Source: Chloranthus sessilifolius
Lineage: Eukaryota; Streptophyta; Magnoliopsida; Chloranthales; Chloranthaceae
NCBI GenBank assembly: GCA_021018995.1
Contig: CM037596.1
Location: forward strand, 100,733,416-100,797,415
Direction of reading: 5' to 3'
DNA length: 64,000 nucleotides
A program made the position numbers and the translations under genes. Positions 1 through 11,922 of this stretch are shown piece after piece (position 1 is the first letter of the stretch; each line of letters opens with the position of its first letter). The notes under the pieces were generated by a model, which was not told the DNA's origin, did no database searches, and saw nothing but the letters and a program-made list of their open reading frames with translations.

Positions 1-463
1 CGAGGTGGGTGTCGCGGGCGCGGAGTGGGCAGGTGGCGTCGGTGAGGCTGCTGTGTGAGAGGGAACCCTCTCCACTAAAGGCTCGGCTGGGTGTGCCCCA
101 CCCATGGGTGGGTCCTCCTGTGGTGGTGGGGGTGGTGGCAGTGCTACTGCTGCTGCTGCTGCTGGGGCTACTGGAGCGGGACCCGGAGCCGATAGGGTCC
201 GCTTTAGTTAGTTATAGCTACGGGCCCATGAAGACGTAGAGAATGTCTTCATGTAGTCCATAGCCCTCATCTCGTGAGGAGAGACGGTGTAGGATGGGTC
301 GTCGGAGTAGCACTCCAACATGCTCGATATAAGGCGAGCATAGGGCATCTTCTCCTTGGGCCGTAGATTGCCCTTCATCAGCTTGCCCTTTATGTATCTC
401 ATCCCCTCAAGGATGAGCATGGTGGCGTCAAACCACCGGCCACAGAAGGCCGAGTAAAGTGCC

Positions 464-1156
464 TCACGACTTTCTCCACGCTACTTCGGTGGTCGTATGC
501 ATAGGGTACAAACACATATAGTGGGGAAGGTCAACCCTCATTATAGAGGATCCCGACCCCTTTTTGCTGTTGGTCATGCGGGTCATGACCTCCTCGAAGC
601 GAGGTTCCTCCTCGAAGGGTGGGAATAGGGTAGTCTCGGGGGTGAAATCGAGGTAGCACTCGAGCACCTCGTGTATATGGCGACGAGTGATCGTGTAGTC
701 GCGACCCTCAATAGTGGTCTTGATCACGTCGTCGGTCGGGCCGTCCACGAGCCCTTGATAGAATAATCTCACCAATCTAGGGTAGTAAGAACCCCGGATT
801 GGTTTGAGAAGGTTGCCGAGACCGGCATTATTTAGGTAGTTTCGAGCCCATTGGGTCTCGCCCGGCACATCGGGATTGGTGAAAAGGGTTGGGTCAATGA
901 TATATTCGGCCTCGAAGGTCTTGGCTGCCCACCATTCATTTGGTTGCACCACGTTGATGGGTGGTGGTGGCATGGGTGTGGACTCGCGGGAAGACTCGTG
1001 CCTAGATGCGCTCGTCGAACCGGAGGTGGTCTCCGATGTCGACGGTGACGGAGTCCTCACCGGCGATGGGGTAGGTGGTGGTGGTGCGGCGTTCTTACGC
1101 CTTACCGGCAACTTAGAGGTTGCCTTCTTCGAAGACAACCAGGTTTTGGGCGGCAT
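464..1156 (-). CDS. Accessory ORF of A1, plant transposon-associated protein
   Basis: A 230-residue ORF opening MPPKTWLSSKK, with a Ser/Pro/Thr-rich disordered first 65 residues. A folded part follows, with FEAEYIIDPTLF, ARNYLNNAGLGNLLKPIRG and LVRLFYQGLVDG, and then YTITRRHIHEVLECYLDF. This resembles the 'putative plant transposon protein' type often seen in plant LTR-element derivatives; function is unknown. Coding-like sequence continues toward position 1, including a Pro/Ala-rich low-complexity stretch near 20-200. The ORF lies beyond pol in the same orientation as A1. It has its own TATA-like box and about 220 bp of leader, so it may be transcribed separately. Membership in A1 is inferred from orientation and from element D, which has a similar ORF just before its 3' LTR. 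Confidence 0.5.
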   Translation of the reverse strand: MPPKTWLSSKKATSKLPVRRKNAAPPPPTPSPVRTPSPSTSETTSGSTSASRHESSRESTPMPPPPINVVQPNEWWAAKTFEAEYIIDPTLFTNPDVPGETQWARNYLNNAGLGNLLKPIRGSYYPRLVRLFYQGLVDGPTDDVIKTTIEGRDYTITRRHIHEVLECYLDFTPETTLFPPFEEEPRFEEVMTRMTNSKKGSGSSIMRVDLPHYMCLYPMHTTTEVAWRKS

Positions 1157-1371
1157 GGTTGGTGAAATAACAAAAATCTAGGGTTTTTCTAACTCAAATT
1201 GAAGGGAAAAACACAAATTTAGGGTTTACCGTGGTTTTGGATGCGATTGCGAAAGCGAATCAACGGCAAAACCCAACCCTAGAGCGCCGGATGGTCGGAG
1301 AAGAAGAAGAAGATGAAGCGCCCAAACAACCCCAAGCTAAAAATGATTTCGAATGGGGAATAAAATCCCCA

Positions 1372-1388
1372 AATTTATATATATAGGC
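1372..1388 (-). promoter_or_regulatory. TATA box upstream of accessory ORF
   Basis: On the minus strand the sequence reads CCTATATATATAAATTTG, an extended TATA box about 220 bp before the accessory ORF start at 1156. A palindrome array ends directly upstream of it (towards higher coordinates). The layout suggests a promoter separate from the LTR. Activity is inferred. Confidence 0.5.
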
Positions 1389-1390
1389 CT

Positions 1391-2165
1391 CGGCTCGATT
1401 AATCGAAATCCAGAATCGATTAATCGAGATTCAAAACTAGGTTAAGCCGCGCAAAATCGATTAATCGATTTCCCAAATCGATCAATCGAAAGTTAAATTC
1501 GATTAATCGAAATCGTATCCGTTTAAAAATTTAAGTTTTTGAGCTCACTGGCGCGAGCCAGTCGATTAATCGAAATCCATTTCGATTAATCGAAATTCCA
1601 AAATCGATTAATCGAATTTCACTTCGATTAATCAAAATCGTGCAGTAACTTCTAAATTTCCAGAATCCCTTAAGTATTCGATTAATCGAAATCCCTTTTC
1701 GATTAATTGAAATTTCAAAATCGATTAATCGAAATTCAATTCGATTAATCGAAATCGTCTATCTGACTTCAATTTCTTCCAAGTCCCTTTAGTAAATCGA
1801 TTAATCGAGATCCAGTTCGATTAATCGAAATCCAAAATCGATTAATCGACACTGCTTCGATTAATCGAAATTTCATTAATTTACTCCCAATTCTTCTAAC
1901 ATTCCCAGCATGTTCGATTTAATCGAACTTGCAGTTCGATTAATCGAATCCCCAATTCGATTAATCGAATTCTCAAAATCGATTAATCGATCCCAAATCG
2001 ATTAATCGAAATTATAATTTGATCAATCGAAATTGCATTCTATGCATATTCTAACTCTCATTTCAATTTCCAGTCACTGGCACATGCCAGTCGACTAATC
2101 GAACAAAATCGATTAATCGAAATTCCAAATCGATTAATCAATTTGAAATTCGATTAATCGGTTTT
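1391..2165. repeat. TCGATTAATCGA palindrome array (internal to A1)
   Basis: Roughly thirty copies of the 12-bp palindrome TCGATTAATCGA or near variants, separated by about 4-15 bp of AT-rich sequence with occasional longer gaps. The word matches the one in the A-family LTRs. The array fills the gap between integrase and the TATA box of the accessory ORF. Confidence 0.9.
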
Positions 2166-2376
2166 GCCCAATTTCTGCAGATTTTCTAGTTCTTTGGTTC
2201 TTTGATTTCTTTTGGTAGTTTATGACATCAAGTGGTTCATAGTTCCATGGAATTGCATACACTTGATCATATGCATAAAAAAAACTGTTCGTTAAATCAT
2301 ACTTTGATCAAAACTTCCATTGAATTACAAGTATCGTGGAGATTCCACAAACATGTTTGTGGTTTACATTGAATTC

Positions 2377-5300
2377 TCATGTCGTTGGAAACAAGGCTGG
2401 ATATTGTTCTTTCACATCGGCCTCTCGTTCCCAAGTAGCCTCTTCGTTTGGATGATTGTTCCACCAAACAAGCACTAAGGGAATCACTTTAGTGTGCAGT
2501 ATTTGTTCTTTTCGATCCAAGATTTCCACTGGTTCCTCTATCATGCTCATGTCCTCACACATCTCCATAGGTTGCTTTCCTAACACATGAGATGGATCAT
2601 TCACATACTTTCTGAGCATCGATATGTGGAACACGTTATGTACTCGATCAAACAGCGGTGGTAAACTAATGCGATATGCAACTTCACCTACGCGTCCCAA
2701 AATTTCGAATGGTCCAACATAACGTGGACTTAACTTCCCTCTCTTACCAAATCTCATCACACCTTTCATAGGTGACACTTTCACAAACACGTGCTCGCCC
2801 ACTTTATAGTCGACACTAGTCCGCTTCATATCGGCATAACTTTTCTGTCTACTTTGTGCTGACTTCAGCCTTTCTCTGATAATTCGAACAACGGTAGCGT
2901 TATCTTCAAGTAGTTTTGGTCCTAACATAAATTTCTCACCTGTTTCCTCCCAATTGAGGGGTGATTTGCATCGTCGTCCATACAGAGCTTCATACGGTGC
3001 CATGCCAATGCTCGTTTGGAAACTGTTGTTGTATGCGAACTCGAGCATCGGCAGATACTCATCCCAGTATCCTTGCATATCAAGCATGCACGCTCTGAGC
3101 ATGTCTTCTATTACTTGGTTCACTCGCTCTGTCTGCCCATCAGTTTGAGGATGGAAAGCTGAACTAAAATCTAGTCGTGTTCCCATTCCTTCTTGAAATT
3201 TCTTCCAAAACTTGGACGTATATAGTGGATCACGATCTGAAACTATGCTACTTGGAATCCCATGTAATCTTACAATCTCCTTCATGTATAAGTCTGCCAG
3301 TCTTCCTGCCGTATACGTAGTATTGTACGGCAAAAAGTGCGCTGATTTGGTCAATCGGTCTACGACGACCCAAATGGCATTGTGTCTCTTGGCAGTACGG
3401 GGCAATCCAACAATGAAATCCATCGAGATTGATTCCTATTTCCATTCTGGGATTGGTAAAGGCTGCAATAGTCCAGTAGGATGTCTATGATCAATCTTCA
3501 CTTGCTGACAAGTCAAACATCGTGACACGTATTCGGCCACGTCTTGCTTCAGTCCTCTCCACCAGTATTTCTTTTTCAAATCTTGGTACATTTTGGTGCT
3601 ACCAGGGTGGATAGCATAATTTGACTTATGGGCCTCATCAAGAATCGTTCGTCTTAGATCGGCATTGTCCGGAATGCATAGACGGCCCTTAAACAATAAA
3701 GAACCATCTTCTTTAACCGAAAAGTCTGACCTAATGCCTTCACTCACGTCTTGATGAATCTTTGTTAATGTCGGATCTTTCATCTGTAGATCGTGGATAT
3801 GCTCAAATATCACTGGCTTTACTGATATGTTAGCCAAAAAGGATCCGGTGTCCTTTGACTCAATGTTCGCATTGTAGAATGCCAGGTCTTCCAATAATTT
3901 CCATCGGTGCCTACCCAAAATCAAACAAGCTAACTGAGCTGAACCTTTCCGACTCAATGCATCGGCTACTACATTCGCCTTACCAGGATGGTATTGTATG
4001 GAGCAATCGTAATCCTTGAGGAATTCCATCCACCTGCGCTGTCTCATGTTGAGCTCTTTCTGTGTAAACAGATATCGGAGGCTCTTACGATCGGTGAAAA
4101 TTTCAAAAGTCTCACCATACAAGTAATGTCTCCAAATCTTTAGCGTAAAAATGACTGCTGCCAATTCCAAGTCATGAGTCGGGTAATTTTTCTCGTGTTC
4201 TTTCAGCTGTCTTGATCCGTAAGCTATCACCTTCTTGTGTTGGTTGAGTACACAACCAAGGCCATTATATGGCGCGTCGCTGTACACGGCGTATCCTCCA
4301 CTGCTTGAAGGAATCGCTAGCACTGGAGCCGAAGTGAGTCTCGTTTTGAGTTCTTGAAAACTCTTCTCGCATGCCTCACTCCACTCAAACCTTGAATCTT
4401 TTCGTGTCAGCTTTGTGAGAGGTCCCGATATCTTTGAAAACCCCTCGACGAAACGTCGATAATAGCCTGCTAAGCCCAGAAAACTTCGGACATCGGTCAC
4501 TGTCTTTGGTTGCTCCCATTTAACCACTGCTTCTATCTTTGCTGGATCTACAGTGACACCATGCTTTGAGACGACATGTCCCAAAAAGCTAACCTCTTCC
4601 AACCAAAACTCACACTTGCTGAGTTTGGCGTACAATTGGTGTTCACGTAGCGTCTGTAGAGCAATCCTCAAATGTTCTTCGTGTTCCGTCTTGGATTTGG
4701 AGTATATCAAAATATCATTAACGAATACTACGACGCAGGAGTCCAAGTGTGGTTTAAACACTCGGTTCATCAGATCCATAAACGACGCCGGAGCATTCGT
4801 CAATCCAAACGGCATCACAAGGAATTCATAGTGTCCATACCGTGTCCGGAAAGCTGTCTTCTGAATGTCCTCAGCCTTGACTCGCAACTGATGATACCCA
4901 GATCTCAGGTCGATCTTGGAAAAATACCTTGCTCCTTGCAGTTGGTCGAATAGATCGTCAATTCTAGGCAAAGGGTAGCGGTTCTTCACAGTGAGTTTGT
5001 TCAATTGTCGATAGTCAATGCATAGCCGCATTGACCCATCCTTCTTCTTGACAAACAAGATCGGTGCTCCCCATGGAGACACGCTCGGTCTAACAAACCC
5101 CTTGTCCATAAGCTCTTGTAGTTGTTCTTTCAACTCCTTTAACTCAGCTGGAGCCATTCTATAAGGTGCTTTCAAAATAGGCTCCGTTCCTGGTGCTAAG
5201 TCAATGGCGAATTCTACTTCTCTTTCTGGAGGTAATCCAGGCAATTCCTCTGGAAACACGTCGGTGAAATCTCGCACAACTGCTATCTCAGAAATGACGT

Positions 5301-5517
5301 TCTTTTCTTCCTTGTCCTCCTTTAAGAAAGCTAAGTATCCACTGCAACCCTTTCTGATCATTTTCTTGGCCCTTACTACTGAGATCAGTGGCACAGATGA
5401 CGACCTCACTCCTTGAAACCGAAATGATCTTCTCGTGTTGGGTCTGAAAATGACTACCTTGTTCTTGCAATCGACGGTTGCACAATGCTGCGCCAACCAG
5501 TCCATGCCAAGGATCAC
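2377..5517 (-). CDS. pol: A1 pol region: protease end, RT, RNase H, integrase, chromodomain
   Basis: Pol of a Tekay-type chromovirus, which would copy element RNA into DNA and insert it into the host chromosome. In order on the minus strand: the end of the aspartic protease region ([11 protein letters not shown]); reverse transcriptase with [20 protein letters not shown] and the fingers/palm segment [18 protein letters not shown]; RNase H ([25 protein letters not shown]-type region, near 4150-4230); the integrase zinc-binding HHCC part near 3480-3640; the integrase core starting near [10 protein letters not shown]; and a chromodomain-like end ([12 protein letters not shown], then EEATWERE). 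The segment is long and mostly open but broken. Upstream gag lies at higher coordinates. Confidence 0.9.
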
Positions 5518-5579
5518 ATCAAACCCCTACATGTCTAACAGTATCAACTTTGCTTCCAATTCATGCACCTCTAAGTCTC

Positions 5580-7128
5580 GAACTGCTACAATGATGGAAT
5601 TGCAAGCTAACTCTGTGTCTACTAACTCTCCAGTCGGAATAGACACAGATAGGACGAAATCCAACGTCTATGGAACAATCTTCATCTTCTTGGTGAAACG
5701 TGGAGTGACGAATGAGTGGATAGACCCTGGGTCTATCAACACTCGAGCATCATATCCACCGAAGCATCCTTTTTCATATATATTTAAAGTACCTATAGTA
5801 TACATACGTACATACATATAATAATTTACACATCAATTTACGCCCTTAATTCACATACAGCTTTTGTAAAAAAAGAAAATCTATACAATTTCTAATGCAT
5901 GCTCCTTCTCTATCTAAAATTTTAATGAAATGAAAATTTTCTTTAATTTTAAAAGGGTCTCACCTTGTATGACGTCATGCACGTTCCTTGCTTCCTGAGC
6001 AGTGACTGCATAGGCTCTCCCCTGAACGATCGGCTTCCTTGCTTGAATGGGTCGTGGTGCTGCAACTGAAACTGTCTTTCTCTTATCCGCCTCAGGGCAA
6101 TCCTTGATTAAGTGGCCCACCTTGCCACATCAAAAACAACCCCTAGTTCCCAATCTATAATCCACCGTCCTATGAGGCTTGCCACACTTTGCGCAAGTTT
6201 CCCGAGGTGCGGAAGAAATAGTACGAGAACCCTGTGTGATAGTGGCGCCAGTAGACATGGCAGGGCTCTCATATCGAAAAGGTCTCCCCGACGCAAGTAA
6301 TGGAAACCTCTATTGGTGTTGTTGTTGCGCCGGTCTTTCGAAACCCCCTTGAAACTGTGGTCTCTGATTTTGGGCTACGAACCTCGGCTTTTTATTCACC
6401 GGTTCATAGTGCCCCGATCTTCCTTGTTCATTTCCTCCTCTCTGCTGCTCTCTCTGTCGATATCTATTTGTATTCTCCTCTTCAACCACTAGTGCTTTAC
6501 TCATGACCTCTCCATAGGTCCTCAGCTGAAATGGAGCGACGCTTCCCCTAACCTCAGGCTTCAATCCTTGCTGAAACCTCTTGGACTTCATCACTTCAGT
6601 AGCGTGTCCGAGCAAACAGGCAAGTCGTGAAACTCCACCCCATATTCTCCCACTGTCATTCTCCCTTGCACTAATTGTAAAAATTGTATCTCAAGCTGGT
6701 TCCTCACCACTTTCGAAAAATATTGTTTGTTGAACTCCTCAACAAACTCCTCCCAAGTCCAAGGCAACTCTGGGGTCTCCTGAGCCCAAGTCCGTATCAC
6801 GGACTTCCACCAAGGCCCAGCCTCCCCATCCAACATATAAGCTGCCCATCTCACACTCTCATTTTCCATGCATGTTAGCACGCTAAAGACTTTCTCCATC
6901 TCCATCACCCGGGTCGCATTGTGTCTGCCAAAATGAAGGAGGTCTCATCCTCCCTAAACTCAGAAAGATGAGGGCACAGCAACGCAGTCCTACAGTGGTG
7001 TAGGTGGTCACGTTTCTTGACGCGTGAGCTGCAAAGGATGCGGCTTGTTGTGCCATAGCAGCTGCCATAGTCTCCATAGTGTGCATCATCCTTTGTCGCT
7101 CTTCTCTGTCTTTTTGTCTTTCTCTCAC
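5580..7128 (-). CDS. gag: A1 gag region with zinc knuckle, and start of protease
   Basis: Nucleocapsid/capsid-like region of A1. Recognisable parts on the minus strand are an early helical stretch (MRERQKDREERQRMMHTMETM), a retrotransposon-gag core (EAGPWWKSVIRTWAQ, WEEFVEEFNKQYFSKVVR, QLVQGRMTVGEYGVEF), a downstream MLGHATEVMKSKRFQQGLKPE stretch, and a CCHC zinc knuckle region ending GHLIKDCPE near 6100. Protease-like coding follows below 5900. The region is broken in several places. The order gag then pol on the same strand, behind the primer site, fits a standard gypsy element. Confidence 0.8.
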
Positions 7129-7400
7129 TCTCTCTTGTTCTCTTAGATCTTGATCCTGCCGATCTCGATCCTCTTCATTATGCTGTCTACTACTCGCTTT
7201 GGGCCTCGATACCTCCTAAAGGCACTCTATTAGTAGGAGAGATGTAATCATCTCCACTACGTAGACTCCTCTGTTGGCCTCCCCTTGGTCGGCCTCTTCC
7301 TCTAGATGACATTTGCGGCTGCATTTGAAACTAAAGTTTCGTTAGCAGAAGCCCCTATGTTCTGACGAAAGAACCATTGTCAGAATTGCTAAAAGAAAAA

Positions 7401-7412
7401 GCTTTGATACCA
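7401..7412 (-). other. A1 primer binding site (tRNA-iMet type)
   Basis: The minus strand reads TGGTATCAAAGC two bases inside the LTR end, close to the plant initiator-Met tRNA complement TGGTATCAGAGC. It fixes the strand and the inner LTR edge. Confidence 0.85.
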
Positions 7413-9178
7413 ACTGTGACAGCTCGGATTTTGGTACCCCGAAACCCGTGCCATCAGCACGATCATCTTGACCATGCCCCTTAGCTATGCACGAAACATT
7501 GGTATATCAAGCATCAAATAGAATAATAAACGAAATTGTAGAATTTAAATCTGTATTAAAGCAGTTCTCCAAAAGACAGTTCTACCCTCATGCCTCTGCA
7601 TGAATGGAGAACCGATCCGAACCATCGATGATAGCAATCATCACGGATGGTTCGACCCCAAAAGAATAATCCCAACTCAATAGATACATGGTTACACAAA
7701 ATAAGGCTTGACATACCAAGCCGCACAGATCTCTCTCAAAAACCCTCAAAGTGGCACAACGGAGTCCTCTAGAAGAAGTCCTCAAGAGGTGGCTCCAACT
7801 CTTCGCCGGCCGCAAGGTCCGACTCACCGGGGTCAGCGTCCCCTGAAGCCTCGACAGCTGCTAGTAGTGGACCTGCGACGTATAGTCTATAGGGTGAGCT
7901 ACATCCTAGCTCAATAGGGAACAAACACAGTTGAACATATAAATTACTACTCACATATATTCCATGATATGCCATGCATGATGTGTCTATGCAGTTATTG
8001 ATGAAAACAGTTAAAAAGCATTTCATTTTACTGTTGATTACTTATGTTTTCATTTACTCATGAATGATGCTGAAAAGGCCTAAAGCAAAACTTAAACTTT
8101 CAACTTAAGTAATCCCCGAGCAATATAGCATCGAGCCCCGATGAGATACCCTTCATCGTCATCTATATAGACACTTTTAACGTATTCCCTGGGAATATAA
8201 ATAGTACCCAAGCCCCTTTCCCCTGGGAATTGGTGGCGGGGTTTCACTTATCTCAAATCAACACCCCTGGGGTGTGCTTACTATGTACGGATATGCTTAG
8301 ACCGCCTACGGTTTTCACAGCCACGTGTCACGGATATTCTGGATATCCCGCCACGTCGGTGGGGTACCCTATCAAACCTCAAATAACAAAAATATCGGTG
8401 CGTTACATATAGTTATTCACCGTGTAAGTGTGCTATTTTATATCAGTTAGGCCCTATCAAGCATGATTCAATCCTGGATACATCCCTGGGATGTATCCAT
8501 TTACTTGCATCACACCTGATGCTCTTATCTCTTTACTTCTTCATCCCCTGGGGATGGCTCATTATAATTACTCTTATGGATGTCACACACACACACACTT
8601 TTCACAATTCTTAAACAATAAAACATTTGAATTGAATTTTATATCACTACATACATGCTCTTGTAAAATAAAGTACATGTTCAAGGTGTTCCCTACCTCA
8701 AGTCTTTGTTTGCTCAACGCATCAAGGTCCCACGTGGATCCTTGTGCATTAGTTCACACGTACCACCTATGGTACCACATAACAGGTGAAACATGATGAG
8801 TACTGAAAAATGAGGATATTTCGCCCCTAAATACCTATATTTAGCTGTCCGATGAAGGCTATCTGATAAGATTGATTAGATTTGAAGTGTTTCAGGTAAA
8901 TACAAGCCAAGTATAGAAAACAGTACAAGAATTCTGAATATAATGCCAAAACACTGTAATTTCGGGTAATCAAGAACTTGGTGTGACTTACGGCTAAATT
9001 TGGACCTTCAAGACGGCCGAATTACGAACTTGTCAAAACATGAACGTTGTAGATCTTTTCGTCAGCTTTCCAACGGCGCAAGAATCGTCTCAATCCGAGT
9101 TTAGGACAGAAAGTTATGGCCAAAATACCGAAGCAGTGTCTGAACCACAAGAAAGTGCTGATTTTCACGGATTTCTGG

Positions 9179-9315
9179 GGTCGATGCATCGACCCTACAG
9201 GTCGATTCATCGAGCCAGAGTTTCAGTCTGACACGAATCTGACACTGGAAACGTGATTTTTTGGATTTCTTGTCGGCTCGATGCATCGACAGCCCTGGGT
9301 CGATTAATCGACCCT
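9179..9315. promoter_or_regulatory. B1 palindrome cluster upstream of TATA
   Basis: Contains GGTCGATGCATCGACC, a GGTCGATTCATCGAGCC variant, CTCGATGCATCGACA and the perfect palindrome GGGTCGATTAATCGACCC. The TATTTAAA box follows 37 bp later at 9352-9359. The place in the LTR (about 385-520 from its start) matches B2 and B3 but the words differ. Confidence 0.75.
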
Positions 9316-9834
9316 AAAAAATCGGCTTGGGAGACCTCCGCGCAACGGTTCTATTTAAAGACTCAAACACTTTGGGAAAAAAGGAGATTAGAGATCTTTT
9401 CAGCATTAGAATTACGTAGGAATTAATTTTAGGAGAGAGTTTTAGTTTTTAGTGTTCTTAGTTTTTAGCCATTATTTTTCATAGAAATAGAGAAGTTTTA
9501 TTATTCTTTTTGAGAGCTTTGTTCTTTAATTTTTCCGTACTCATTCCTAAATTTTATTCAAAGTTTATTCCTGCATTAATTTTCTGAAGATCATCCGTGT
9601 GGATCAACGTAATTTATTTTGAAGCTTGAGGTAATTTTAATTAATGTTATTTTCCCGTCTTTATTTATTTATATCATTTACTTATAATATGTGTGGCTAA
9701 ATTTATAGGGATGGGGATCTAATGATTCCCATCCGAGGGATGTACTTTTAATAATATAAATTAGGGATTAAAATATAAGATTTTAATTTATGGTTGTTGT
9801 GTTATCATGAATGGATGAAATCCCCGCCACTAAC

Positions 9835-10165
9835 CGGGATCGCGTGTGCCGAGTCATGCCCGGGATCTCAGATCTGTGACGATAATTTTACCCTATCATT
9901 GCTATGGTCTTTGTATTTTCGTTGTGTGGATTTAATTATGATTATGTTCTGGGATCGAGTGTGCCGAGCCATGCCCTGAATCTTGGTTCTGTAATGGTAA
10001 TTTTATCTTAAATATCCCTAATCTGAATAAAGTGTGCCGAGCCATGCCCTTGATTTCAGATTTGTAAGTGGTATTCTTATTGGAATTTTCACCCACCTTG
10101 GGGATGATTTTTATTTGAACCCGAGATCATGTGTGTCTAGCCGTACCCTTGATCCCAGATCTATA
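9835..10165 (+). repeat. Fourfold block GTGTGCCGAGCCATGCCC in B1 LTR
   Basis: Four diverged copies of a roughly 35-bp block built on GTGTGCCGAGCCATGCCC followed by an AGATCTG-like stretch, spaced about 70-115 bp apart. The same arrangement is in B2 (12935-13265) and B3 (54295-54630), so it is an old LTR feature downstream of the TATA box. Confidence 0.75.
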
Positions 10166-10679
10166 TATGAAAATCATCTAAGTCCTAATTGCAGGGATGC
10201 AACGTGGAACCTATTAGGGTGTTGACTATTGATCTTCCATAAAAGATGTTTGTTATCAATGAAATATCTCATAATTTAATCCTTAGATTTATATTATAGG
10301 AAGAACGGACCAAAGATGGGAGGATTTAGTATCTTCATCTTTATCATCATCTTTACTTTTATTTCTGAATTATCAATTGAATTTTATTTCTGTAGTCATT
10401 AATTACCATCTCATCAACCGCTTAAATCATAAAATTGGTAGAATACTGTTAGATCCATAGATTTCTAGAATTGCTTGTCTCTTTTAGATAGTTCAAAATT
10501 AATCCTCGTGGGAACGATCTCGTACTCCGCACCCACTATATACAAACCGATTCGTGCACTTGGGAGTAAAACATTACATTAAAAATATCACATCAAAACA
10601 CATCACTAAGGATGCAATAAAGAAGGTCCAAGACCCTCCAAGAATCTTAAAGTCAAACTCAAAAGTCAGCATGATTTAT

Positions 10680-11165
10680 CTCAGTCGATTAATCGAACTC
10701 TAAAATCGATTAATCGAATCTGATTCGATTAATCGATTTCCAAAATCGATTAATCGAAAGTCAATATCGATTAATCGATTCTCAAATCGATTAATCGAGA
10801 TTCTCATTCGATTAATCGAATCCTAATTCGATTAATCGAAATTCTCTATTTAACCAAGTCGATTCTCAATTCGAGTAATCAAGTTCCTAAAATCGATTAA
10901 TCGATCCCAAATCGATTAATCGAAAATTGAAATCGATCAATCGAAATCCCATTTCGATTAGTCGATTTTCCACAAGTCATTTCCTCCAGCCCCTGGGGTC
11001 CACTGGAGGTTCCCAATCGATTAATCGATTCTCAAGTCGATTAATCGAAATCCAAAGTCGATTAATCGAACTCCAATTCGATTAATCGAAATCGGGGTCC
11101 ACTGACTTTTCAACTTCTTGGCCAATTTCGATTAATCGAAACCCAATTTCGATTAATCGAAATTG
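10680..11165. repeat. TCGATTAATCGA array in A1 LTR
   Basis: About twenty copies of TCGATTAATCGA and close variants with AT-rich spacers. It lies about 590-1070 bp from the element-sense start of the LTR, the same place as in A2 and A3. Confidence 0.9.
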
Positions 11166-11922
11166 TCAGATTCAGCCCCCTTTTGGCTGTTCTTCTCAAT
11201 CTTTTTCCACACTTTTTCCTCTATTTTTCTAAACCATTTTCCTATGATTTAAACCATTTTCAACTACAATCTAACCCCTACAATCTATGCATTTTATTTA
11301 CAAAAATTTACCTTGAATCAATCTCAAATTGATTTCAAATCAAATAGTTGGAAGGCTAGGGTTCCAGCTTTGGCTTGAACGGATTCCTTGCGCAGAATCG
11401 GCCTCTTTGATACTTGAATCCCCCTTCCAATCACCCGCAATAACTCCTTGCTTAATCACCCTCTTTACTCCTCTCTCTCTCTTCTTTACTTCTCTCTCAA
11501 CAACCAAACTATTGATTTTAGGGTTATTAAACCCTTTTATCCCCCCCCTAGCTTGTGTGTTGAGCACATGCACCTCAATAGGTGTATGTGACTTCAGATT
11601 CACAACACGCATCACATGGTTTCACAAACCATCTCATCTCATTCACTCATCACACTCTACGTTAACTATCGAACTCCTAATTGGTCAAACCTGTGACCGA
11701 TCGGGCACGGATCCCGAGGTCATAGTTTAGCGTGATTTTTCAGGCTATTACAGTTTCTCCAAGATATCAGGCCTGCTTACACAACTTACGAAGAATACTA
11801 AATTTGATTGGACATAGCAATGTGAGCAGAGTTTTCAGTAACTCAAGAAACGATTGACTGCTGCACCAGTACTTGCTCTACCGTCAAGCAGGGGAGGCTT
11901 TGTAGTGTACAGTGATGCATCG

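Larger units (their letters stand above)
8794..10595 (+). mobile_element. B1: Athila-family solo LTR inside A1 LTR
   Basis: An 1802-bp LTR starting TGATGAGTACTG and ending TATCACATCA, flanked by perfect 5-bp duplications AAACA (8789-8793 and 10596-10600). Removing it restores the A-family LTR sequence seen in A2. It is homologous to the B3 LTR. It holds a palindrome cluster (9179-9315), a TATTTAAA box at 9352 and a fourfold repeated block near 9835-10165. No internal region remains, as expected after LTR-LTR recombination. Confidence 0.92.
1..11752 (-). mobile_element. A1: Tekay-type Ty3/gypsy LTR element, runs off left edge
   Basis: A chromovirus-like retroelement read on the minus strand. 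From its 5' end: LTR (11752 down to 7415, itself interrupted), tRNA-iMet-type primer site (7412-7401), gag, protease, reverse transcriptase, RNase H, integrase with a terminal chromodomain, then an extra ORF beyond pol. The 3' LTR is not in the window. Tekay assignment rests on the long LTR, the gag-pol layout and the chromodomain-like end of integrase. The element is broken, with a handful of breaks, but its pol is the best preserved of the Tekay-type copies here. It lies inside element C, between C's reverse transcriptase and RNase H parts, in opposite orientation. The target duplication cannot be checked because the other end is outside. Confidence 0.9.
7415..11752 (-). repeat. A1 5' LTR, interrupted by B1
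   Basis: On + it runs from TGTGACAGCTCGG to GGCTATTACA, so on - it begins TGTAATAGCC and ends GCTGTCACA. Without the inserted B1 copy and its 5-bp duplication it is about 2.5 kb, matching solo LTRs A2 and A3. It holds a TCGATTAATCGA array (10680-11165), stepwise decayed CA repeats near 8580 and a GC-rich 3' part. Short ORFs inside it show no coding signs. Confidence 0.9.

Noticed and set aside
1391-2165. Regularly spaced repeats resembling a CRISPR array
   Set aside because: The repeats are 12-bp palindromes with short irregular AT-rich spacers in a plant retroelement; there are no cas genes and no constant repeat-spacer unit.
4553-5416. Open frames on + opposite the A1 pol
   Set aside because: They are shadows of the well-conserved pol reading on the minus strand.
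11329-11730. 133-codon open frame on + in the A1 LTR
   Set aside because: It lies in LTR sequence also present in solo LTR A2, with no protein-like pattern or conserved start.
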